A stretch of 64,000 nt of DNA from Sphingomonadales bacterium Ga0077557 (GTDB taxonomy: Bacteria > Pseudomonadota > Alphaproteobacteria > Sphingomonadales > Sphingomonadaceae), in NCBI GenBank assembly GCA_001464615.1, contig LNFI01000008.1:1-64000 (forward strand). Reading direction: 5' to 3'. Below the pieces are notes generated by a model. That model was not told where the DNA came from and did no database searches. It saw only the letters and a program-made list of their open reading frames with translations. Position numbers and translations under genes: made by a program. Of the stretch, positions 41,950 to 51,617 are shown in pieces; positions within the stretch are counted from its first letter, which is position 1, and each line of letters opens with the position of its first letter.

Positions 41950-42437
41950 TCGTCCATCGAATCGGTTGATTCTTCGGCCAGGTTCAGCGGGTGAGCAGGC
42001 TGGATGGTCGACACCGCATGTTTATAGACAAGCTGCGCCATGCCGTCGCGCTGCAGCAGCATGCAGAACAGGTCGAAAGCGGCGATATGGCCCTGCAGCA
42101 TCACCCCGTTCACCAGAAACATCGTCACCGGATCGCCCGATTTGCGCACCGCGTTCAGGAAGATTTCCTGAAGCAAGGGCTGCTTCTTCTGCGCTTCGCC
42201 AACCGCATCAAGGATGCTCTCCACATCAACGGGGCCCGACGGCATGATCGTCGAAATCGCATGCTTGTAGATCAGTTGTGATTGGCCATCGCGGCGCAGC
42301 AGCACCGAAAAATTGTCAAACCAGGTCACGATGCCCTGCAGCTTGACGCCTTTGACGAGGAACATAGTGACCGGCGCTTTGGATCGGCGCAGGGCGTTGA
42401 GGAACAGGTCTTGAAGCGAGGTTTGTTTGTCGGCCAT
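41946..42437 (-). CDS. hfq: RNA chaperone Hfq, tandem fusion of two Sm domains
   Basis: This 163-residue protein contains two complete Hfq domains in one chain: residues 1-70 ([11 protein letters not shown] ... LIYKHAIS) and 82-150 ([11 protein letters not shown] ... LVYKHAVS), repeating at 81 residues. Normal Hfq is 70-100 residues and hexameric, so here three chains may form the ring. The halves differ: the FDQF proximal-site motif of E. coli is FDNF in the first and FDLF in the second. AAGGA lies before the ATG. It shares an operon with hflX; fused Hfq is known from sphingomonads. Confidence 0.95.
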   Translation of the reverse strand: MADKQTSLQDLFLNALRRSKAPVTMFLVKGVKLQGIVTWFDNFSVLLRRDGQSQLIYKHAISTIMPSGPVDVESILDAVGEAQKKQPLLQEIFLNAVRKSGDPVTMFLVNGVMLQGHIAAFDLFCMLLQRDGMAQLVYKHAVSTIQPAHPLNLAEESTDSMDD

Positions 42438-42457
42438 GGTTGGCGTCCTTGTTATTG

Positions 42458-42473
42458 GCGGGGGATTCCCCGC
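42458..42473 (-). promoter_or_regulatory. small hairpin in the hfq leader
   Basis: GCGGGG (42458-42463) and CCCCGC (42468-42473) form a 6-bp stem with a 4-base loop, 21 bases before the hfq ATG. It lies in the 132-bp gap between ntrX and hfq, where a separate hfq promoter is likely. It may affect translation or serve as a site for autoregulation; this is speculative. Confidence 0.3.
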
Positions 42474-42569
42474 GATGCGCCGTTTCCCAGCGTCGGATTG
42501 AGCGCATAAAGGCGCGCCCTTTTAATTTAGGCATCGAACAGGTGCGCGTCCAGAGCGCAAAAATACGGG

Positions 42570-43946
42570 TTAGTCGTCGCGCGTGTCCGTTATCCCCAGC
42601 AGCTTCAATTTGCGATGCAGCGCTGATCTTTCCATGCCGATGAATGTCGCCGTGCGCGATATATTCCCGGAGAACCGGCGGATTTGCACCCGCAGATATT
42701 CACGCTCGAACGTCTCGCGCGCCTCGCGCAGCGGGGATCCCATTATTGCGGTGGTGCCGCCCGCGCTCAAATCGGCCTGACCACCCAACACTTCGGCCGG
42801 TAGCAGATCGACGTCGATCCGGCCAATCCGATCCCCCGGTGCCAGAATAACGGTACGCTCCACGACATTGCGCAATTGGCGGACATTGCCAGGCCATTCA
42901 TAGCTTTGCAGCGCGACCATCGCATCAGGGGCTACCTCGGGCGTCGGCACCCGGCGTTGCGCCGCGTAATGGGCGACAAAATGCTCAACCAGCGCTGGAA
43001 TATCCTCGCGCCGCTCGCTCAGGCCCGGGATCACCACCGGCACCACATTGAGCCGGTAATAGAGATCCTCGCGGAACCGCCCTTCAGCGATTTCCTCAGT
43101 CAGATTGCGCGCCGTTGCGGACACCACACGCACATCGACGCGAACCAGCCGTTGCCCGCCGATCCGAGTAAAGCTTTGATCGGTCAGCACGCGCAAAATG
43201 CGGCCCTGCGTCGCCAGCGGCATGTCAGCGATTTCGTCGAGGAAAAGCGTGCCGCCATGCGCCTGTTCGAGCAGACCGGGGCGAACGACATTGCCGCCCT
43301 CCTCCACCCCGAATAACTCCTCCTCAACCCGCTCGGGCGTCATCCGCGCGGCGCTCACCACCACGAACGGGGCGGCCGCACGCAGGCTCCAGCCATGCAG
43401 CAGGCGCGCGGCGACTTCCTTACCAACCCCCGCGCCGCCCATCACCAGCACGCGGCTGCCGGTCGAGGCAACGCGCTTCAGCGTCGCGCGGACTGCATTG
43501 ATCGCGCCCGAATTGCCGGTCAGATCATCCTCACGCCCCGCTGATGCCCTGAGCGACGCCACTTCGCGCTTGAGTCGCTCGGTTTCGGTCGCGCGTTCGA
43601 CAAGCAGCAAGAGCCGCTCGGCTTCGAACGGCTTTTCGATAAAGTCGGCCGCACCGCGGCGGATCGCTGAAACAGCGGTGTCGAGATTGCCGTGCCCCGA
43701 AATCACCAGCACCGGAATGGTTGGATCGCGGCGCTTCAATTCATCGAGCAGTTCCAGCCCATCGAGCCGCGAATCCTTCAGCCAGACATCGAGCAGGACC
43801 AAAGATGGGCGGCGCATCGCGATCGCCTCAAGCGCGGCATCGCTATCGGCGGCGCAGCGGGTCTCATAGCCTTCATCCTCAAGCACGCCCGCGACAAGTT
43901 CGCGGATGTCGAGTTCGTCATCGACGACGAGAATGTCGATCACCAT
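42570..43946 (-). CDS. ntrX: response regulator NtrX (AAA+ domain lacking GAFTGA)
   Basis: This 458-residue NtrC-type regulator has a receiver domain (DILVVDDELDIRELVAGVL, phospho-Asp in VLLDVWLKD), an AAA+ domain (GGAGVGKEVAARLLH, GGTLFLDEIADMP) and a Fis-type HTH (GNISRTATFIGMERSALHRKL). Where sigma-54 activators have GAFTGA, it reads ELFGVEEGGNVVRP, so it probably does not act on RpoN in the usual way, as reported for other alphaproteobacterial NtrX. It overlaps ntrY (TAATG). Confidence 0.95.
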   Translation of the reverse strand: MVIDILVVDDELDIRELVAGVLEDEGYETRCAADSDAALEAIAMRRPSLVLLDVWLKDSRLDGLELLDELKRRDPTIPVLVISGHGNLDTAVSAIRRGAADFIEKPFEAERLLLLVERATETERLKREVASLRASAGREDDLTGNSGAINAVRATLKRVASTGSRVLVMGGAGVGKEVAARLLHGWSLRAAAPFVVVSAARMTPERVEEELFGVEEGGNVVRPGLLEQAHGGTLFLDEIADMPLATQGRILRVLTDQSFTRIGGQRLVRVDVRVVSATARNLTEEIAEGRFREDLYYRLNVVPVVIPGLSERREDIPALVEHFVAHYAAQRRVPTPEVAPDAMVALQSYEWPGNVRQLRNVVERTVILAPGDRIGRIDVDLLPAEVLGGQADLSAGGTTAIMGSPLREARETFEREYLRVQIRRFSGNISRTATFIGMERSALHRKLKLLGITDTRDD

Positions 43947-46204
43947 TAGCTGTTCCGATTTCTGGTAAGGGCGGTGAGGCGACTTTCATCGCTCGCCGGG
44001 CTATCCGGTTCCGTGCCGTCGCTCAGGCCGGCGAGCAGCGCCGCGTCGAAGCACAAAGTCACAATCGTGCCGCCGCCGGGGCGATCAGCAAAGCTGATGG
44101 TACCGAAATGTTCTTCAACAATCTTCTTGACGATGGCGAGACCCAGCCCGGTACCGCGCGCGCGCGTCGTCATATAGGGCTCGATGATCCGATCCCGCTC
44201 AATCGGCAGTCCAACGCCGCTATCGGCCACCGAAATAGTGATCTGGCGGCTGCCGATGGGCTTGGCCAGCGTCAAGGTGACCTCCCGCTCGCCGTCAACC
44301 GGCACATTTTCAAGCGCTTCGACGGCATTTTTGACGATATTGGTCAGTGCCTGGCCAATTTGGCGGCGATCGCAGGTGAGCACGGGCGATGGATCGTCGT
44401 GCACAAGGGTGAAGCGGATATCGCTGTGTGCGACCTCGTGCAGGAACAGCGACTGCCGCGCGATATCGACCAGTGATTCTTCGCGGAACACAGGCTTTGG
44501 CATCCGCGCAAAGGACGAAAACTCGTCGACGATCCGACGCAGATCGCCCACCTGGCGCACGATCGTTTCGGTCAACCGGGTAAAGGTGCCGTCATCTTGG
44601 GCAATCTGCTTGCCATAACGGCGTTGCAGCCGCTCGGCGGCAAGCTGGATTGGGGTCAGCGGGTTCTTGATCTCATGCGCAATCCGCCGCGCCACGTCCG
44701 ACCAAGCAGCGCGGCGCTGATCGAGCAATTGCTGCGTGATGTCGTCAAAAGTCAGCACTTGCCCGTGTTCATCGCCGGTGATCTTCACCGCCAATGTCCG
44801 CGCTTCGCCGCGCGCCGTCACCTGAACCACCGCCTCGCTCGCTTCCCCATCGAGCAGCGCGCCAAGTTCAGGCGAAACCTCGGTCAGCACGCGACCAACT
44901 GGGCTAGCTTCGCCAGTGCCAAGCAGGGTCATCGCCGAGCTGTTGATCAGCCGGATCGCGCGATCTTCATCGATCGAGATCACCCCTGCGGTAACGCCCG
45001 ACATCACCGCCTCAATCAGTGCACGCCGGCTATCGAGCTGATCATTAGCGGCGACCAGTGCGCTGGTCTGTTCCTGCAATCGCCCGGTCATAGCGTTAAA
45101 GGCATTGGCGAGCGTGCCAACCTCATCCTCGGTCTTTGGCGCCGCAACACGCGCCGTCAGGTCGCCACGCTCAACGCGCCGGGCCGCCGAAACAAGCTCA
45201 CCCACCGGCCGCACGAGCCTGTCCGCAACGGTCAGCGCAATCCACACCGCGATGCCGATAATCAACAGCGATATGCCCAACAGCGCCGCGTTAAACTGGA
45301 GCTGGAGCGACCGAGAGCGCTTCAACAACGCGCGATAATCACCGACAAGCGCGTTGCCCCGTTTCAGCAATTGCGTTGTCCGCGAATCAAACACGCGCGT
45401 GACGTAGAGATAATTGTCCTGCCCATAATCGAGCCGCGCCAAGGCGCCCGGCGCCTCAAGGCTCTCTATCAGAACGGTCTTTTTGCCAGCCTTTAGCTGC
45501 GCGACCATCTTCGGCGTCACGACCTTATTCAGATCGCGATCATAGGGATCAACCAGCGCCAGCGATATCGGCTGACCATCAGCGGTCAAATGGACGATGA
45601 TCGCTTCGGAAAGTTCGCGCTTATAGGTTTGCAGGAAAAGATCGCGGATGAATTCCTTGCTGTCGATTGGATTGGTACGCAGCGATGTCGCCAGATCACC
45701 GCTCATCGCCACAAGCGCGCGATCGACGCGATCGAGTTCGTCATGATAGTTTTTCTGGCCGATGATCGCGGCATCCTCAAACATGTTGCGGGCGCGGTCT
45801 GAAAACCAGAATTGCACACCATATTGGAACAGCAGCGAGGCAAAAATCACAACCAGCAGCGTCGGCACTGCGGCGATCACGGAAAACATCGCGACCAGAC
45901 GGACATGCAATCGCCCGGTGCCGCCAATCGGTGACAGCGTTGCGCGTCGCATCGCCACGCGGCGGCCAAACAGCACGAGCAAGGCAAGGCCCGGCAGCAA
46001 ATTGGCAACCAACAACAGGGCGACCAGCGGCGGCGACAATAGCCTTTGGGGGGAACTCTCCCCAGTGATGATAAAATAGCTAATGATTCCAATTGCGACC
46101 GCGCCACCTAGCACGGCAAGCTCGACAACCGGCGTCACCGAAAAGATGCTTTTCGGGCGTATCGGTACGTCGGCGAGTGCGGTGGCGGTCGTCATCGTGG
46201 CCAT
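43946..46204 (-). CDS. ntrY: sensor histidine kinase NtrY
   Basis: This membrane sensor kinase of about 752 residues has two N-terminal helices, a third at about 90-115, a periplasmic sensor region, another helix near 310-330, HAMP, PAS and the kinase core. The phospho-acceptor is in RRIAHEIKNPLTPIQ; ATP-binding boxes are NIVKNAVEAL, VADSGVGLP and GTGLGLAIVKKI. With NtrX it senses nitrogen or redox state. Starts at 46204 and 46195 are both possible; no ribosome site stands out. Confidence 0.94.
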   Translation of the reverse strand: MATMTTATALADVPIRPKSIFSVTPVVELAVLGGAVAIGIISYFIITGESSPQRLLSPPLVALLLVANLLPGLALLVLFGRRVAMRRATLSPIGGTGRLHVRLVAMFSVIAAVPTLLVVIFASLLFQYGVQFWFSDRARNMFEDAAIIGQKNYHDELDRVDRALVAMSGDLATSLRTNPIDSKEFIRDLFLQTYKRELSEAIIVHLTADGQPISLALVDPYDRDLNKVVTPKMVAQLKAGKKTVLIESLEAPGALARLDYGQDNYLYVTRVFDSRTTQLLKRGNALVGDYRALLKRSRSLQLQFNAALLGISLLIIGIAVWIALTVADRLVRPVGELVSAARRVERGDLTARVAAPKTEDEVGTLANAFNAMTGRLQEQTSALVAANDQLDSRRALIEAVMSGVTAGVISIDEDRAIRLINSSAMTLLGTGEASPVGRVLTEVSPELGALLDGEASEAVVQVTARGEARTLAVKITGDEHGQVLTFDDITQQLLDQRRAAWSDVARRIAHEIKNPLTPIQLAAERLQRRYGKQIAQDDGTFTRLTETIVRQVGDLRRIVDEFSSFARMPKPVFREESLVDIARQSLFLHEVAHSDIRFTLVHDDPSPVLTCDRRQIGQALTNIVKNAVEALENVPVDGEREVTLTLAKPIGSRQITISVADSGVGLPIERDRIIEPYMTTRARGTGLGLAIVKKIVEEHFGTISFADRPGGGTIVTLCFDAALLAGLSDGTEPDSPASDESRLTALTRNRNS

Positions 46205-46286
46205 AATACAACACAATCGTTGCATCGAGAACACACAAAACCACAGGTCAACCTGTATCAGCGTCGTACGGTCGTGCCGGAAAGGG

Positions 46287-47720
46287 TCAGGAGGGGGTAT
46301 CCGGCGTCAGTACGTCGATACCCAGCGTGTCGAGCCGCTTACGCAACGTATTGCGGTTGATGCCCAGGGCACGGGCGGCGCGCAATTGATTGCCGCCATG
46401 ACGGGCAAGGACGGCCTCAATCAACGGGCGTTCCACCTCACCAATGATCCGATCATAGAGCGAGCCATCATCAAACGCCGCCGGATCTTCCCGTGTCAGC
46501 CGATCAAGCCGCGCGCGGATCGCCGCGCCGATATCAGCATCGGCATTGATCGGTGACGCGGCCGGGCTTGCCGCACCCAACATTGCCTGCACGCCTTCTG
46601 CACCGATCACTTCATCGCGCGTGAGCACGGCGATCCGGCGCATGGTATTTTCCAGCTCGCGCACATTGCCTGGCCAATCATGGCCCTCCAGCAGGACCAC
46701 CGCCGCGTCGCTCAATTGCTTGCGCGGCAGCCCTTGCACCGCCGCCTCATCAAGGAAATGCCGCGCGAGCAAGGCGATATCCTGGCGTCGTTCACGCAGC
46801 GCCGGCAGCGCAATCGGCACCACATTAAGCCGGTAAAACAGGTCTTCGCGAAATTTGCCCTGCGCCACGAACAGGGAAAGGTCGCGATTGGTCGCGGCGA
46901 CAATGCGCACATCGGCACGGATCGTCCGCGCGCCACCCACTGTCGTAAACTCGCCCGATTGCAACACGCGCAGCAGGCGGGTCTGCGCCTCCATTGGCAT
47001 ATCGCCGATTTCGTCGAGAAACAGCGTGCCCCCCGCTGCCTGTTCGAAGCGTCCTGCTGACCGCGCCTGGGCGCCGGTAAAGGCACCGCGCTCATGCCCG
47101 AACAGCTCGGCTTCGATCAGCTCGCGCGGGATTGCGGCCATATTGATCGCCAGGAAGGGCGCTCGCCGCCTTGGCCCCAGATCATGCACGGCGCGCGCCA
47201 CCAGTTCCTTGCCGGTGCCCGATTCACCTGAAATCAGCACGGTGAGGTCGTTGGAAACAACGCGGGCGATAATCCGGTAAACGTCCTGCATCGCTGGTGA
47301 CCGGCCGATCAGCGGCAAGCCATCGCTGACCGGATCAAGGTTGACTTCCGGCAGCTGGCTGCGCTCCAGCGCGCCCTTTACCGCCCGCGCCAGCACATCA
47401 AGATCGAACGGTTTGGGCAGATAATCAAACGCGCCGACTTCGGTGGCGCGCACCGCAGTGGTCAGCGTGTTTTGCGCCGACAAGATGATGATCGGCAGGT
47501 TTTGGTGTTGCGCCAGCAGCGTCGCCACCATGTCCAACCCATTGCCATCGGGCAACACGACATCGGTGATCAGCAGATCGGGCAGCCCGGCGGCCAACTG
47601 CGCATGCATATCGGCCAGCGTACCCACTGTTTTGACGTCATGACCCAACCGGCGCAGCGCCTGGCCAACGACGGTACGGATGGCGCCATCGTCATCCACG
47701 ACCAAGATCCGCCGGCTCAT
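46287..47720 (-). CDS. ntrC: nitrogen regulator NtrC (sigma-54 activator)
   Basis: This 477-residue regulator has a receiver (ILVVDDDGAIRTVVGQAL, phospho-Asp in LLITDVVLPDGNG), an AAA+ domain with GESGTGKELVARAVH, the intact GAFTGA loop and FLDEIGDMP, and a C-terminal Fis HTH (GGNQLRAARALGINRNTLRKRL). Unlike the adjacent NtrX it should activate RpoN promoters, such as nitrogen genes. It overlaps ntrB by 4 bp. Confidence 0.97.
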   Translation of the reverse strand: MSRRILVVDDDGAIRTVVGQALRRLGHDVKTVGTLADMHAQLAAGLPDLLITDVVLPDGNGLDMVATLLAQHQNLPIIILSAQNTLTTAVRATEVGAFDYLPKPFDLDVLARAVKGALERSQLPEVNLDPVSDGLPLIGRSPAMQDVYRIIARVVSNDLTVLISGESGTGKELVARAVHDLGPRRRAPFLAINMAAIPRELIEAELFGHERGAFTGAQARSAGRFEQAAGGTLFLDEIGDMPMEAQTRLLRVLQSGEFTTVGGARTIRADVRIVAATNRDLSLFVAQGKFREDLFYRLNVVPIALPALRERRQDIALLARHFLDEAAVQGLPRKQLSDAAVVLLEGHDWPGNVRELENTMRRIAVLTRDEVIGAEGVQAMLGAASPAASPINADADIGAAIRARLDRLTREDPAAFDDGSLYDRIIGEVERPLIEAVLARHGGNQLRAARALGINRNTLRKRLDTLGIDVLTPDTPS

Positions 47721-48793
47721 CGCGCTGCTGCCGGCAACAACAGCCGGAAAACGGTCTGTTCGGGCGCGCCCTCGCGCGCATATTGGATGATGCCCCCCAT
47801 ATCGCGCACCAGCTTGTCGACCAGCGCCAGGCCAAGCCCCTGCCCCTCTGGCTTGCCCGACACGAATGGATCGAACAGATGATCGGCGATATCAGCGGGC
47901 GCGCCTGGGCCGTTATCGATCACGCAGAGTTCGATCGGCAGGCGCTGGCGCGGCTTTCCCGGCGATGCTGGCAGGGCCATTCCGTGGCGATAAGCGGTGG
48001 TCAGCATGACCCGCCTGTCCGCCTGGCGATTCGTGGCCTCGCAGGCATTTTTGAGCAGGTTGAGCACGACTTGCAGCATCGCATCGCGATCTATCATAAC
48101 CTCGGGCAGCGACGGATCGAACCGTTCGTCGATCAGCACATCGCGCGCAAAACCGGCAAGCGCGACGCGCCGGGCATGATCGAGCATCGGATAGATATTG
48201 TGCGGCGCGGGCGCCAGCGGACGCGTATCCGTGAAATCCTGCATCCGGTCGATCAAGGCGGCGATCCGGTCGACCTCGGTGACGATCAACGTCGTCAGTT
48301 CCTGCGAATCGCCAGCATCCACCCCGTCAGCCAGTAACTGCGCCGCGCCCCTGATGCCCGATAACGGATTTTTTATTTCATGGGCCAGCATTGCCGCTGC
48401 GCCAACCGCCGATCGCGCGGCGACGCGGTCTGACTGGCCAAGCCGCCGTGAAGCGCCGCCATGATGCAGCGTGATAATCCGCCAGCCAGGGTGATCAGCC
48501 ACCATCGCTTCGATAAAGTCGATGCGGACCCGTCCGCCGCGCGCAATATCGATGACCGAGTCATAGGCCGCAAAACCAAGCCCGGCACGGCGATCCCGAT
48601 AGCCCGCTGGCAGCGCTAATATCGCCCCCAATTCCTGCCCCTGCATGGCGCGTTCAGAAATGTTGAGCAGCAATTCGGCCTCGCTATTGGCATAGGCGAT
48701 CAGCCCCGCTGGATTTACCAGCACCACTGGCACTGGCAATGCGGCAAGCAGTTCGGCGAAATGCGGCCGTGACGGCGTCTGGGGTGCCGGCAA
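47717..48793 (-). CDS. ntrB: nitrogen-sensing histidine kinase NtrB
   Basis: This 358-residue cytoplasmic kinase has an N-terminal PAS domain (AELLAALPVPVVLVNPAGLIAYANSEAE), the His box AAMLAHEIKNPLSGIRGAAQ and HATPase boxes NLLKNACEA, VIDNGPGAP and GQGLGLALVDKL. It controls NtrC phosphorylation under PII control in the known system. The start is a TTG at 48793, 5 bp after dusB. No glnB/glnK gene is in the window. Confidence 0.94.
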   Translation of the reverse strand: MPAPQTPSRPHFAELLAALPVPVVLVNPAGLIAYANSEAELLLNISERAMQGQELGAILALPAGYRDRRAGLGFAAYDSVIDIARGGRVRIDFIEAMVADHPGWRIITLHHGGASRRLGQSDRVAARSAVGAAAMLAHEIKNPLSGIRGAAQLLADGVDAGDSQELTTLIVTEVDRIAALIDRMQDFTDTRPLAPAPHNIYPMLDHARRVALAGFARDVLIDERFDPSLPEVMIDRDAMLQVVLNLLKNACEATNRQADRRVMLTTAYRHGMALPASPGKPRQRLPIELCVIDNGPGAPADIADHLFDPFVSGKPEGQGLGLALVDKLVRDMGGIIQYAREGAPEQTVFRLLLPAAAR

Positions 48794-48798
48794 ACCGA

Positions 48799-49797
48799 TC
48801 AGGCGGCTTTCAGCGCACGATAGGGGGCATAGAATTCGGCCAGCATCGCCAGCACCGTCTTGGGATCGGCCTGCTGGTTTACGCGATTGCGGAATTCGGC
48901 AGACCCATGCAGCCCGCGTGTATACCAGCCGATATGTTTACGGGCCAGATTAACACCCGTTTCACTGCCATAAAGTGACAGCATCTCTTCATACTGCCCG
49001 ATAATTGCATGATATTGTTCATCCAGCGACGGATCTGCAACCCGCCGACCACTGGCGAACCATTCCATGACCTGGCCGAGCAGCCAGGGCCGTCCATAGG
49101 CACCGCGCCCGATCATCACGCCATCCGCCCCTGACTGGGCAAGCGCGGTTTCAGCATCTTCGATCGAGCAGATGTCGCCATTGACGATGACGGGCAGCGT
49201 TACCGCTTCCTTCACCTTGCGGACAAAGGCCCAATCGGCACTGCCCTTGTACATTTGGCACCGCGTCCGACCGTGGACGGTAATCAGCTTAATGCCCAGA
49301 TCCTCGGCAATCCGCGCAAGTTCGGGGGCGTTCAGGCTGTCATGATTCCAGCCCATCCGCATCTTCAGCGTGACGGGCACATCCACTGCCTTCACCGTCG
49401 CCTCGATGATCGCGGCGGCGAGCGGCAAATCGCGCATCAGCGCGGAACCCGCATCGCCATTGACGATCTTCTTGACCGGACAGCCCATGTTGATGTCGAT
49501 GATCGCGGCACCGCGATCAGCGTTCAGTTTCGCCGCTTCGCCCATTTCGCTTGGCGAACAGCCGGCAAGCTGCATCGAGATCGGCTCCTCGACCGGGTCC
49601 CACGCCGCCTTCTGCAATGACTGACGCGTTTCGCGGATCATTGCCTGGCTGGCGATCATTTCGGAGACGTTGAGGCCCGAACCATAGCGTCGCACCAGCC
49701 GCCGAAACGGCATGTCGGTGACGCCGGTCATCGGCGCGAGGAGCACGGGGCTCTCGATCCGCACCGGACCGATCTGGATAGGGGCGAGTGTCGTCAT
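48799..49797 (-). CDS. dusB: tRNA-dihydrouridine synthase B
   Basis: This 332-residue FMN-dependent TIM-barrel enzyme reduces uridine in the tRNA D-loop. It has [51 protein letters not shown] (the catalytic Cys), TVHGRTR and [10 protein letters not shown]. dusB leading ntrBC is a common proteobacterial order (as dusB/nifR3-ntrBC). The 89-bp gap to ispDF on the other strand holds the divergent promoters. Confidence 0.95.
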   Translation of the reverse strand: MTTLAPIQIGPVRIESPVLLAPMTGVTDMPFRRLVRRYGSGLNVSEMIASQAMIRETRQSLQKAAWDPVEEPISMQLAGCSPSEMGEAAKLNADRGAAIIDINMGCPVKKIVNGDAGSALMRDLPLAAAIIEATVKAVDVPVTLKMRMGWNHDSLNAPELARIAEDLGIKLITVHGRTRCQMYKGSADWAFVRKVKEAVTLPVIVNGDICSIEDAETALAQSGADGVMIGRGAYGRPWLLGQVMEWFASGRRVADPSLDEQYHAIIGQYEEMLSLYGSETGVNLARKHIGWYTRGLHGSAEFRNRVNQQADPKTVLAMLAEFYAPYRALKAA

Positions 49798-49886
49798 GAT
49801 CTGCCTGAAAAACAGGCAGCATCTAGCGGCGGCTCAACAAGCTGGCAAGACTGGCGAGCGGCAATGGCTTGCGCTAGGCGAAAACC

Positions 49887-51074
49887 ATGACGTCTCTCTC
49901 TCCCTCACCCCGGGTGCCCCAGTTACCGCAGCGCGTCGTCGCCCTCATTGTCGCCGCCGGCAGCGGCACCCGCGCGGGTGGCGATGTGCCCAAGCAATAT
50001 GCGATGGTCGCCGGTAAGCCGATGATCGCACATAGCTATGCAGCGCTGGCTAGCCACCCCCGCATTGCCAGTGTGCTGGTTGCAATCGGTCCTGGGCAGG
50101 ATGACTTGCTCGATGCGGCAATCGGCCCCTGCCCGCGCGTTGCCGGTGGCGCGGCACGGCGCGATTCGGTGCGCGCGGGACTCGAATCGATTGCCGCCAA
50201 TGGCGGCGCCGATATCGTTTTGATTCATGACGCAGCGCGCCCCTTCCTCCCCGCGGCAACGATTGATCGCCTGATCGACGCGCTGGCTGAAAGTGTGGGC
50301 GCCGTTCCGGTGTTGCCCGTTGCCGATACGCTCGCACGGGGCATGGAAATATTGGGCGCAACCGTGCCCCGCGACGGTCTGTTTCGAATCCAGACGCCGC
50401 AGGCCTTTCATTTCGATGCTATAGTGGAATCGCACCGTCAGTGGCCGACGGGTGAAGAGGCAACCGATGACGCCCAGATGGCGCGGCGCTTCGGCCATGA
50501 AGTTGCAATCGTCGAAGGGGATATGATGCTCGAAAAAGTCACCTATCCAGCCGATTTCGCCGCCGCAGAAGCGCGTCACGAAGCGACGCTTGTCTCACGT
50601 ACAGCGATGGGGTTCGATGTCCACCGGCTTGAGGCTGGCGAAGAATTGTGGCTGGGCGGCATTCTGGTGCCGCATGACAAGGGTCTGTCGGGCCATAGCG
50701 ACGCCGATGTCGGCCTGCACGCGCTCACCGATGCGTTGCTCGGCACGATTGGCGCGGGTGATATCGGCACCCATTTCCCGCCCAGCGATCCGCAATGGCG
50801 CGGGGCAGCGTCGTATAAATTCCTGCAACATGCCGCGCATTTGATCGCCGAACGCGGCGGCATCATCGATTTTATCGATCTGACGCTGATTTGCGAAGCG
50901 CCCAAGATCGGCCCGCACCGCGAAGCGATGCGCGCCCGGATCGCCGACCTCCTCGCGCTCGATCCTGATCAGGTGAGCATCAAGGCGACCACGACCGAAA
51001 AACTCGGCTTTACGGGGCGTGGCGAAGGCATTGCGGCGCAGGCTGTTGCGACCATCCGGGTCCCGGCGCGGTGA
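49887..51074 (+). CDS. ispDF: bifunctional IspD/IspF enzyme of isoprenoid (MEP) pathway
   Basis: This 395-residue fusion carries the cytidylyltransferase IspD (residues 1-235, with VAAGSGTRAGGDVPKQYA, IHDAARPFL and TDDAQMARRFG) and the cyclodiphosphate synthase IspF (235-395, with GFDVHRLE, GHSDADVGLHALTDALLG, GDIGTHFP and TTEKLGFTGRGEGIAAQA). Together they do two non-consecutive steps of the MEP route. Such fusions are typical of alphaproteobacteria. Its end overlaps the next gene (GTGA). Confidence 0.97.
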   Translation: MTSLSPSPRVPQLPQRVVALIVAAGSGTRAGGDVPKQYAMVAGKPMIAHSYAALASHPRIASVLVAIGPGQDDLLDAAIGPCPRVAGGAARRDSVRAGLESIAANGGADIVLIHDAARPFLPAATIDRLIDALAESVGAVPVLPVADTLARGMEILGATVPRDGLFRIQTPQAFHFDAIVESHRQWPTGEEATDDAQMARRFGHEVAIVEGDMMLEKVTYPADFAAAEARHEATLVSRTAMGFDVHRLEAGEELWLGGILVPHDKGLSGHSDADVGLHALTDALLGTIGAGDIGTHFPPSDPQWRGAASYKFLQHAAHLIAERGGIIDFIDLTLICEAPKIGPHREAMRARIADLLALDPDQVSIKATTTEKLGFTGRGEGIAAQAVATIRVPAR

Positions 51075-51616
51075 GCAAATGGACGGTTTTGCCTGCCAGC
51101 CTGATGCTGATGTTCGGCGCAAGCGCGACCGTGGCGCAGGAGGTCGCGGTGGCGATTGCTGTGCCGTGCGTCACCCCGTCCGAGGCCGAAGCGCTGGTCG
51201 GCGCAGTCATTCCCGAACTGATCACCAATGTCGGCGGCATTTGTGCCAACGCGCTGCCGCCCTCGGCGCTGCTCCGCCAGACGAGCGGGCCGTTCATTGA
51301 TCGCTACCGGGCCGAAGCCGAACTGGCCTGGCCGCGTGGCCGTACGGCGATCGGCAAAATTACCGGGCCCGATATTGCCTCTATGCTTGATAGCGCCTTT
51401 GCTCGGCCCTTGCTCGGGGCGTTGGTCACGCCCATGCTGACGCGTGGGATCCAACCAGGCGATTGTGCTGCTATCGAACGCATTGTTCAACTTGCCCAGC
51501 CCTTGCCGCCCCGCAATGCTGCGGCCTTGTTTGTGTCGGTTATCCAATTGGTCGATGCCAAGCGCACCGATCGTCAAAAGCCCCGTTTGCCGATCTGTCC
51601 CCAGGGAACGCGCTGA
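51071..51616 (+). CDS. secreted hypothetical protein
   Basis: This 181-residue protein starts at a GTG overlapping ispDF. It has a signal peptide (WTVLPASLMLMFGASATVAQ) and a mature part with four cysteines (in VPCVTP, GGICANA, PGDCAAI and PICPQG) that could form two disulfides. No family was recognised. It sits between ispDF and a CinA-type gene in a tight operon and is probably periplasmic. Confidence 0.75.
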   Translation: MSKWTVLPASLMLMFGASATVAQEVAVAIAVPCVTPSEAEALVGAVIPELITNVGGICANALPPSALLRQTSGPFIDRYRAEAELAWPRGRTAIGKITGPDIASMLDSAFARPLLGALVTPMLTRGIQPGDCAAIERIVQLAQPLPPRNAAALFVSVIQLVDAKRTDRQKPRLPICPQGTR

Positions 51617-51617
51617 T

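Noticed and set aside
40756..41994. 412-codon plus-strand frame antisense to hflX
   Set aside because: Long antisense frames are expected in high-GC DNA; no family motif, and it lies wholly over a clear hflX.
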